DNA of 7,186 nucleotides from an uncultured Clostridium sp. Lineage in GTDB: Bacteria; Bacillota; Clostridia; Clostridiales; Clostridiaceae. The notes beneath the pieces were generated by a model. The model saw nothing but the letters and a program-made list of their open reading frames with translations, did not search any database and was not told the DNA's origin. The position numbers and the translations under genes are program-made. The number at the start of each line of letters is the position of its first letter. The stretch's first letter is position 1. The DNA is taken from assembly GCA_946575275.1 (NCBI GenBank), contig CAMNZV010000084.1, positions 1 to 7,186 on the forward strand, written 5' to 3'. Of this stretch, positions 1 through 4,685 are shown in pieces.

Positions 1-96
1 TAAGTAGTTGGAAGTGGTCTTAAAACTGTGGTGAGGATTGAAAACACTCAATCCTCACCACTGAAAATAAAAAGACAGACTCTGCCCCAAGGGGGT
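1..96 (+). repeat. Repeat A, copy 1: probable right end of an IS110-type element
   Basis: This block recurs at 3189-3282 with only two single-base differences, both deletions in the second copy. It contains a perfect 14-bp inverted repeat (arms 28-41 and 48-61, loop AAACAC) and ends in CCCCAAGGGGGT. The second copy lies 66 bp downstream of an IS110-family transposase remnant, so the block is most simply the right end of that element. The transposase of this copy would lie to the left, outside the window. The repeat stops where the toxin reading frame starts. The last bases (from about 86) can be read as codons for PKGV in both copies, so they may belong to the toxin target and not to the element. 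The true left limit of the repeat is cut off by the window edge. Confidence 0.85.
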
Positions 97-466
97 AAGT
101 AACCCTAAAGCATTAAAAGAATTTGATGTTGTACCATATGGAGATTTTAAGAAGTATCCATATGATAATTTATCTGGACATGAATTATTACAAAATGCTT
201 GGTTAGAATCGAATGGAAAAGCTATAAGAGGAAAGGGGCTTTCACTAGAAAATCCAGCTATGGCACTATATGAAAATCCAATGCATAAATTTATTTCTGG
301 ACAACAAAGAATTTTAGGGTTAAACAAGAAGAACTTAGCAGGAACATCATGGCGTAAAAATGTATTGGATAATATACAAATTATGAAGGAAGCTGGTGTT
401 CCTAGAGATAAAATTGCAGAATTAGCATGGCAGACTAGAAAATTTGCAATAGATAATGGCTTTTAA
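86..466 (+). pseudogene. Orphan polymorphic-toxin C-terminal domain, GHE-type HNH/Endo VII-like nuclease (5' part missing)
   Basis: The frame is open from position 71 to the TAA at 464-466. Protein-like sequence starts at PKGVSNPKAL and runs about 126 residues. Visible motifs are VVPYGDF, then SGHELLQNAWLES with the GHE triplet at 176-184, then RGKG, ENPAMAL and MHKF (second His at 284-286), and a helical tail ending in AIDNGF. A GHE motif followed by N, NPA and a second His matches, from memory, the GHE group of HNH/Endonuclease VII-fold nucleases found at the tips of secreted polymorphic toxins, which cut nucleic acid in rival cells. There is no ribosome binding site or credible start at the 5' end: repeat A sits where the secretion and pretoxin parts should be. 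The internal ATG at 260 lies after the GHE motif and would not give an active domain. The tip itself has no stop or frameshift. The immunity gene follows 19 bp later. The nuclease assignment is moderately sure; the orphan state is clear within the window. Confidence 0.7.
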
Positions 467-485
467 ATATAAGGAGAGATGAGAC

Positions 486-1091
486 ATGATTGATAAAAAT
501 TATATAATTCCATCAGTATATAAGAAAATGGATGAAAAAGGATTTTTTAATTCAGAAACATATTTATGGTTAAATGACATGGAATGGATGTCTATAGATA
601 AAATTAAAGAATATGAATATGAGGATGGAGAAAGTAAATTAATAATTCCATTTGCAATCACAGGTGGTGGAGATAAATGGGTATGGGTTGCTAATGATGT
701 AGATAAAGAGTATTGTGTTGGATTATGTGAAAATGCAGAAGTAAATGGAATTTACTATGCTAAAAATACTGAAGATGCAGTATTTAGACAAATAATTGAA
801 TATGTATCAGATTCTAATTTCTATTTAATTAAGGAAGCGGCTAAATCTTATCAAGTAAGTGAAGATGAACTAAAAATACAATTAGAAGGATGGAAAAATA
901 ACTTTAGAGGAATTCTTAATGACGAATATATTAATATAATTGATAAACTAAGTGGATTAAGCTTAAAGCACATAAAATGTCAATACGGTGAATGGTATGC
1001 ATTATTAACTTTAGAAGAACAAAATGAGTTAATAGATAAGTATATTAAATTTGATATGATAGATGATGAATTTGAATGGTTTATAGATTAA
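486..1091 (+). CDS. SMI1/KNR4 (SUKH)-like immunity protein
   Basis: This 201-residue acidic, soluble protein has no signal peptide or membrane segment. The start is well placed, with AAGGAGAG at 471-478 before the ATG. Residues 30-110 carry an SMI1/KNR4-like pattern: NDMEWMSI, then LIIPFAITGGGDKWVWV (52-68), then YCVGLCENAEVNGIYYAKN and a helix ending in IIEYVSD. Proteins of the SUKH superfamily commonly neutralise nuclease toxins by binding them directly in the cytoplasm. The position 19 bp after the nuclease-like toxin tip (86-466) makes it the probable cognate antidote. It is intact although its toxin has lost its front end, the usual picture for an orphan immunity gene. The C-terminal part (115-201) is helical and not recognised. 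With the toxin promoter gone, expression would depend on read-through from the element on the left. Other SUKH-like groups or an unrelated Imm family remain possible. Confidence 0.65.
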   Translation: MIDKNYIIPSVYKKMDEKGFFNSETYLWLNDMEWMSIDKIKEYEYEDGESKLIIPFAITGGGDKWVWVANDVDKEYCVGLCENAEVNGIYYAKNTEDAVFRQIIEYVSDSNFYLIKEAAKSYQVSEDELKIQLEGWKNNFRGILNDEYINIIDKLSGLSLKHIKCQYGEWYALLTLEEQNELIDKYIKFDMIDDEFEWFID

Positions 1092-1188
1092 GATTACTCT
1101 CTGCATAATATTATTAAAAATAAATGCATAATACAGAAAACTATAAGGCTATAGAGACTTCAATAAATAGTAGAATTAATATAAATGC

Positions 1189-1259
1189 ATAAATCTAATA
1201 ATGCAGTGAAAGAAGTTAAAAAGGTTAATGTTTCAGTAATGGAGCATTAATCTTTTTTT
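1189..1259 (+). repeat. Repeat B, copy 1: terminator-bearing repeat after cassette 1
   Basis: The block matches 4121-4191 over 71 bp with two substitutions seen by eye (C/A at 1195, G/A at 1236). Both copies follow a toxin-immunity cassette. The right half is a rho-independent terminator. Flanking sequences on both sides differ clearly, so the repeat has defined borders and could serve as a homology patch for exchanging cassettes. Confidence 0.85.
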
Positions 1260-1260
1260 T
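1223..1260 (+). terminator. Rho-independent terminator after immunity gene 1
   Basis: GGTTAATGTTTC (1223-1234) pairs with GGAGCATTAATC (1241-1252), a 12-bp stem with three G-U pairs and a 6-base loop, followed by eight T. It lies about 130 bp past the immunity stop and probably ends the cassette transcript. Confidence 0.8.
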
Positions 1261-1616
1261 ATGCACTGAAATATTTATAAAATCCAAGATAACTAGGGGT
1301 GAAAGATACAGTAAGCTAATAAGCAAGGAAATCCTAGTGTCAATATAAATAATAAGCTAATAAAAGAAAATCTAATCAGATAATAACTAAAGCAATAACC
1401 AATCAATAAATAATAAAATCATTCAATGAGATAAACAATTGAAAATACAATACATCAATCAAGATAAATACACAAAAAAATAACGATAAGGTAGATAAAA
1501 AGAGAGATTTCATAAAATGTGAATAAGAATACTATTCAGATTGAAAAGCTGTAAATAAAGGCTAAATCAACTGAATTAAAAATAGATAATAAATATATAT
1601 TATAAATCTGATAACA
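1261..1616. other. Non-coding A-rich stretch, possible left-end region of the element
   Basis: No reading frame, tRNA or clear promoter is visible in these roughly 355 bases. The + strand is very rich in A. Two features stand out: TAAGCTAATAA occurs twice (1312-1322 and 1353-1363), and ACTAGG (1292-1297) can pair with CCTAGT (1333-1338) across the first copy. These could be recombinase-binding or end-structure sequences of the element whose genes start at about 1681, but this is only inferred from position. Most of the stretch looks like decayed sequence. Confidence 0.4.
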
Positions 1617-1655
1617 GAGTTAATGTTTCTAATCAAGGAAGCATTAACTCTTTTT
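1617..1655 (+). terminator. Third terminator, related to repeat B
   Basis: GAGTTAATGTTTC (1617-1629) pairs with GAAGCATTAACTC (1638-1650), a 13-bp stem with one G-U pair and an 8-base loop, followed by TTTTT. The arms share GTTAATGTTTC and GCATTAA with the two repeat-B terminators, but the flanks do not match. It lies just upstream of the Mor-like remnant and would shield it from transcription coming from the left. Confidence 0.7.
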
Positions 1656-1680
1656 CTATTTCAAGAAGGAGGAATTGAGT

Positions 1681-1919
1681 ATAGATAAGTCAGATTTCAA
1701 TGGAATATATGAAGACCTAATTGAATTACTAGGTTTAGAAGTAACTATAAAAATACATGAATATTTCAAAGGACAACAAGTAAATTTTCCTATGTGATAA
1801 AAGAACTTCAAGGTAAATCCGTAAGCGATAGCAAAGAACTAGCTAAAAAATTAGGTTATACAGATAACTGGGTAAGAAAACTATTAAAGAAGATTGAAGG
1901 GAGTAATAACAATGAATGA
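1681..1919 (+). pseudogene. Mor-like DNA-binding transcription activator, broken
   Basis: A perfect AAGGAGG (1666-1672) is followed at 8-base spacing by ATA (1681-1683) instead of ATG, so the start codon appears mutated. TTG at 1674 is too close to the ribosome binding site to replace it well. From 1681 the frame reads DKSDFNGIYEDLIELLGLEV, then IHEYFKGQQVNFPM and a stop at 1795-1797. The protein resumes in another frame from GTG 1794 with VIKELQGKSV, then ELAKKLGYTDNWVRKLLKKI, a helix-turn-helix-like end, and stops at 1917-1919. The order of a small helical domain, a G-Q-x-V-x-F-P stretch and a C-terminal helix-turn-helix resembles the Mor/C family of phage-type activators of about 85-90 residues. 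A few residues between FPM and VIKEL seem lost. Its stop overlaps the recombinase ATG by 8 bp, so the two were probably translationally coupled and the protein may have controlled recombinase expression. Confidence 0.6.
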
Positions 1920-2457
1920 GATAGTAGAGAATTTCAAGATATGTCTAGTTGAAGATGGTAAGAGTCCGAAAACAATTGAAAGCTATGTTGGAGACATTAA
2001 TGCTTTCATAGAATTTCTAGGTAGTAAAGGAGTTGGATTCAATGGTACGTTACAACGATTCTACGTAGTAAGCTACAAGAATTTTCTAGTAGAGAGTAAC
2101 TATGAGGTAGCAACAATCAATAAAAAGATAAATAGCATTCATGCGCTAAATAGATATCTTGTAGCAACTGGTGAGATGAAGGAAATAGTAGTAGAAAATT
2201 CTAAGGACAGAGTAAAGATAGCCTACGGTTCAGAGAAACAAGTAGAAGTTTACTCGGATAAAGAAGTTGATAGAATACTCTTCTACATTCAAAACGAGTC
2301 TAAGGTCAGTAAAAGAAATAAGGTAATTGTAATGTTACTACTATATACAGGAGTTAGAGTAAGTAAACCAGCAGGTCATAGCAGTGTAGATACTACTGGA
2401 ACATTTTACATTAACAGTAGCAGAGAAGAAAAATTAAAGGCAGTAAATCTACTGTAG
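1912..2457 (+). pseudogene. Tyrosine recombinase (integrase) with internal deletion of the catalytic core
   Basis: Translation should start at ATG 1912, with GAAGGGAG just upstream; a TTG-initiated version from 1894 is less likely. The 181-residue product is far below the usual 290-330. Residues 1-85 form a SAM-like core-binding domain (LVEDGKSPKTIESYVGDINA, then ATINKKINSIHALNRYL). The catalytic domain starts normally, with MLLLYTGVRVS and the first catalytic Arg at about R149, but then jumps to KPAGHSSVDTTGTFYINS. That segment is the family's C-terminal box: the GH of the second histidine position and the probable nucleophile Y166. The Lys hairpin and the HxxR box are missing, so roughly 100-110 residues are gone in frame and the enzyme should be inactive. 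The join at GTAAGT suits both the family's RVSE box and a VVSKLAGH segment, so a short direct repeat may have driven the deletion. The stop codon lies in the ribosome binding site of the next gene. Confidence 0.75.
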
Positions 2458-2471
2458 GAGGGATTGAAGAA

Positions 2472-3122
2472 ATGATAATAATAAATACATTAGAGGACAT
2501 AGAGAAAGCCGAGATAACTCCAAGGGAGTTGAAGAAGGAAATACTACAACATTTTCAAGAAATAGCTGAAAGTGATGGAGATACTACAAGGGAATACCAA
2601 GAGTCTAGAGATGTCATAATTCAGAGCATTGTAAGAGACATTGCATTCAAGAGTGAAGAAATCAAGAAAGTTGAAGTAGAAATGAAAAAGCTACTAAAAC
2701 TACTAGACCTAAAGCTAGAAACAATTCCAGGGATAGATACAGTAACTGCAATAGCACTTGTTGCTCATATAGGAGACATTAAAAGATTCCGTAACGCTGA
2801 TAAGCTAGCTAAGTTTTCTGGAATAGCCCCAGTAAATTTCAGTTCAGCAGGTAAAGGAAAAGATAAAAAGAGTAAACAAGGTAATAGAGAGCTCTACGGA
2901 GTTCTCTACTTTCTAGCAGTTCAACAGATACAAGTATCTAAGAAAGGAACTCCTAGAAATCCAGTTTTCCTAGAATACTACAAGAGAAAAGTCTCAGAAG
3001 GTAAAACCAAGATACAAGCATTGGTGTGTGTAATGAGAAGGCTTAACAATATCATCTACGGAATGATGAAAAATAAAAGTGAATATGTAATGCCTAATGT
3101 AGAAATAAAAGAGGCTGCATGA
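2472..3122 (+). pseudogene. IS110-family transposase, C-terminal part only
   Basis: The 216-residue frame starts at ATG 2472 behind AGGAGGG (2456-2462), which overlaps the recombinase stop. Residues 12-80 are a charged helical, probably coiled-coil, linker. Residues 83-170 match the C-terminal IS116/IS110/IS902 domain: LETIPGIDTVTAIALVAHIG, then FRNADKLAKFSGIAPVNFSS with the Ser region that acts as nucleophile in this family (S124/S125), then GKGKDKKSKQGNREL. The tail with PVFLEYYKRKV, then KIQALVCVMRRLNNIIYGM, is also typical. IS110 transposases are about 300-450 residues and begin with a RuvC-like DEDD domain (usually opening with a short hydrophobic strand and GxDxxK); this domain is absent. 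The opening MIII may be the last trace of it, fused to the linker by a deletion. Without DEDD residues the protein should not transpose. Repeat A begins 66 bp after the stop. The alternative, a deliberately short protein with its own ribosome binding site, cannot be excluded. Confidence 0.75.
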
Positions 3123-3188
3123 TAAAATAAGGTTAACAGATTAAGGAAAAACAAGGCTAAAAAAGTAACTACATAACAGAAAAAATGA

Positions 3189-3282
3189 TAAGTAGTTGGA
3201 AGTGGTCTTAAAACTGTGGTGAGGATTGAAAACACTCAATCCTACCACTGAAAATAAAAAGACAGACTCTGCCCAAGGGGGT
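3189..3282 (+). repeat. Repeat A, copy 2: probable right end of the element, upstream of cassette 2
   Basis: The block matches 1-96 with two single-base losses: one C in the right arm of the hairpin (TCCTCACCAC became TCCTACCAC) and one C in the CCCC before AAGGGGGT. The hairpin arms are 3216-3229 and 3236-3248, so this copy has a bulged stem. It follows the IS110 remnant by 66 bp and leads directly into the second toxin tip. In IS110-family elements of the IS1111 group the guide (bridge) RNA is encoded between transposase and right end, so 3123-3282 is where such an RNA would lie. No such RNA is proven here. Confidence 0.85.
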
Positions 3283-3569
3283 GTTTGACCCAAAAGATAT
3301 ACATTTTATGCAAAGTTCAATAAAAAATCAGACTGGAAGCCATACTGTTCTTGAAAATGCAGAAGCGTTAAAGAATGGAACATTAAAAGCAAGCTGGATT
3401 GAATGAAATCCCAACACAATTGGCTACACCAGAAGAAATAGCTAGTCAAATGTGGAAAATGACAACGAAAAATGGAGGAACATCAATTAAATTAAAACTA
3501 GGAAATGGTGAAAGCATGATTATAAAACAGAGAAGGAGAGTAGGTAATGAATATATACACAGAAATTAA
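3272..3569 (+). pseudogene. Polymorphic-toxin C-terminal domain, frameshifted and internally deleted
   Basis: From the end of repeat A one frame reads PKGVFDPKDIHFMQSS, then IKNQTG and TVLENAEALKNGTLKAS, and hits a stop at 3404-3406. The next frame takes over at about 3399 with LNEIPTQLATPEEIASQMWK and a C-terminus ending in GGTSIKLKLGNGESMIIK and a short tail to the TAA at 3567-3569. The opening is of a kind I associate with contact-dependent toxin tips whose middle carries a DLPxIRVW..DHRR-like nuclease core. Here the sequence passes straight from LKAS to LNEIP, so that core (perhaps 30 residues) appears deleted, which also explains the frame change. The deletion is inferred from memory of the family, not from an alignment. 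There is no start codon or ribosome binding site. The 3' end overlaps the following immunity gene by about 23 bp. The product should be non-toxic. Confidence 0.6.
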
Positions 3570-3801
3570 AAATGTGAAAACTAAAGAGGATTTTTTAAGA
3601 TTATTGGAAATGCTAGCAAATGATAGAAAAAGTAATTCTGAGGAATGGGAGAATAAGAGTGTAGAAGATTACTTATTATCAATACAATCTTGGACTGAAG
3701 ACATGGAAGGATATTATGAGAATAATAATCTTGAAGTTCCACAAAATATTGATTGGAACTTTATTGCTACAATTTTCTATGTTGGAAAAATTTATGAATA
3801 G
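3547..3801 (+). CDS. DUF7660-like small protein, probable immunity protein of cassette 2
   Basis: This 84-residue acidic protein is preceded by AAGGAGAG (3533-3540), the same ribosome binding site sequence as in front of immunity gene 1. It reads KTKEDFLRLLEML near the N-terminus, EEWENKSVEDYL at 32-43, SWTEDMEGYYEN at 48-59, then VPQNIDWNFIATIFYVGKIYE to the end. The WEN, SWTEDMxGYY and C-terminal YE signatures and the length match the DUF7660 family as I remember it, small proteins often found beside polymorphic toxins. The start lies inside the 3' end of the toxin remnant, the classic overlap of a toxin and its antidote gene. No membrane segment or signal peptide is present, so it would act in the cytoplasm. 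It looks complete. Its partner seems to have lost its active core, so any present role would be protection against a related toxin from neighbours. The biochemical function of the family is not known to me. Confidence 0.65.
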   Translation: MNIYTEIKNVKTKEDFLRLLEMLANDRKSNSEEWENKSVEDYLLSIQSWTEDMEGYYENNNLEVPQNIDWNFIATIFYVGKIYE

Positions 3802-3832
3802 GTAGATAAAATTACTGCATAATCTAAATAAT

Positions 3833-4141
3833 ATGGAAGAACAAAAAATATTATTTAAAAGATTAAGAGAGATTAAAGATTACTGGGTTAAAACATCATT
3901 AGAAAGCTTAAATGAAAATGCCGATTTAATATGGTCAGAGCATGAAGAAGAATACAAGATACTACAGTCAAATATTTTAGAAAAAGAAGAAAAGATAGCT
4001 TATTCTAAGGTGATAGATGAAGTAATTAAGGGGACTATGCACTCAATTTTAGTCATGCTTGATGGTGGAGATGAGTTAACAGATAAATTTAATATTGATA
4101 TTATAAAGTACGATGACTGTATAAATATAATAATGCAGTGA
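3833..4141 (+). pseudogene. Small acidic immunity-region protein, C-terminus replaced by repeat B
   Basis: The 102-residue frame is rich in Glu, Lys and Leu and mostly helical: LREIKDYWVKTSLESLNE, a charged linker, then VIDEVIKGTMHSILVMLDGG at 60-79 and DELTDKFNIDII. I recall similar small proteins with a HSxLVMxDGG motif near toxin-immunity genes in Clostridium and Bacillus, but no function. The last six codons lie in repeat B (from 4121), so the natural C-terminus seems cut off and replaced by the joining of the repeat. The ATG has no recognisable ribosome binding site, and an in-frame TAG closes the frame shortly upstream. Translation may therefore be poor, perhaps by re-initiation after the DUF7660-like gene 31 bp upstream. 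It could be a second immunity gene from an older cassette whose toxin has vanished. It is listed as a damaged gene because of the 3' junction; a genuinely short functional gene is possible. Confidence 0.5.
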
Positions 4142-4191
4142 AAGAAGTTAAAAAGGTTAATGTTTCAATAATGGAGCATTAATCTTTTTTT
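4121..4191 (+). repeat. Repeat B, copy 2: terminator-bearing repeat after cassette 2
   Basis: The block matches 1189-1259 over 71 bp with two substitutions. It begins inside the frame of the preceding small gene, whereas copy 1 begins about 100 bp after its gene. The junction with the coding sequence therefore arose by recombination or insertion and is not ancestral. Confidence 0.85.
4155..4191 (+). terminator. Rho-independent terminator after cassette 2
   Basis: GGTTAATGTTTC (4155-4166) pairs with GGAGCATTAATC (4173-4184) around a 6-base loop and is followed by seven T. It starts 14 bp after the stop of the preceding frame. Confidence 0.8.
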
Positions 4192-4311
4192 CTATAGGAA
4201 ACTATAAAAAAACCAAATCTGTGGATAACTGTGATAAATAGTATAAACGCATAGTCTGCAAAGCAGATTTAAATATGGACAAACAATGAATAAACTAATA
4301 ATATAATTATC

Positions 4312-4551
4312 ATGATTAAGAATAAAATAACAGTTAAAAGAATATTAGAAGATAAGTACATTGATTTTAAAAATAAATATTGGGGTAAAGTCCAGAAGCG
4401 TATGTGTGTACAAATTGATGAAACTGTAAATAAAGCTATGAAATTTAGTGACACCAAATATGGTTTTGCTGAATATATGTGTGAAGAATGCGGTGAAAGT
4501 ACAAAAGTACCATTTAGATGTAGAATATCAAACCCATTCCAATCGCCTTAG
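4312..4551 (+). pseudogene. IS91-family transposase, N-terminal zinc-binding fragment
   Basis: The 79-residue frame starts at ATG 4312 without a clear ribosome binding site. Its first 70 residues look like the zinc-binding N-terminus of IS91-type rolling-circle transposases: ITVKRILEDKYIDFKNKYW, then VNKAMKFSDTKYGFAEYMCE with Cys57 and Cys60, then GESTKVPFRC with Cys70. Such proteins normally continue with a second Cys pair and a HUH-type catalytic domain to a total of about 350-400 residues. Here the similarity ends at FRC, is followed by nine unrelated residues and then TAG. The catalytic domain is absent from the window, so this is a dead fragment, probably a deletion relic. It marks the junction between the accessory island and the glmU promoter. 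The 120 bp in front of it hold only a small hairpin (TCTGC/GCAGA, 4255-4267) and nothing recognisable as an IS91 end. Confidence 0.65.
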
Positions 4552-4592
4552 AAAATGCTTGTTTTGTATTGATGGAAATATTTCAATAAAGG

Positions 4593-4621
4593 TTGAAATA
4601 ATAGCCCCTTTCAAATATAAT
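4593..4621 (+). promoter_or_regulatory. Sigma-A promoter of glmU-prs
   Basis: TTGAAA (4593-4598) and a perfect TATAAT (4616-4621) are separated by exactly 17 bases, giving a start near 4628 and a leader of about 58 bases. The -35 box is half of a TTGAAA/TTTCAA inverted repeat (4593-4598 and 4609-4614) that could be an operator or simply chance. It is the best promoter match noticed in the window. Confidence 0.75.
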
Positions 4622-4685
4622 ATAGTAGGTATGACCAAATTCTGTAACGGAATTATCAAATAATGTTATATATAGAGGTGGTAAC

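Noticed and set aside
28..61. Repeat A hairpin as a rho-independent terminator
   Set aside because: No T run follows on the + strand, where the next bases are A-rich, and only a short interrupted one exists in the opposite direction. An element-end or RNA structure fits better.
55..327. Antisense open frame over the toxin tip
   Set aside because: The forward frame has recognisable nuclease motifs and the reverse frame crosses the repeat A border. It has no ribosome binding site or family features.
1185..1250. A 21-codon micro-ORF running through repeat B copy 1 with conservative change in copy 2
   Set aside because: It has no ribosome binding site, copy 2 has no in-frame start, and the conserved bases are fully explained by the terminator hairpin.
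1..3282. Repeat A as a CRISPR or tandem-repeat array
   Set aside because: Only two copies are present, about 3.2 kb apart, with genes between them. There is no regular spacing and no cas-like gene.
4220..4228. TGTGGATAA, a perfect DnaA-box sequence
   Set aside because: It is a single copy with no cluster or replication gene nearby. A lone 9-base match in AT-rich DNA of this size is not unexpected.
4448..4663. Open frame overlapping the IS91 fragment and the glmU promoter
   Set aside because: It is a shadow frame over the zinc-binding fragment, without a ribosome binding site. The part beyond 4551 resembles nothing I recognise and contains the promoter.
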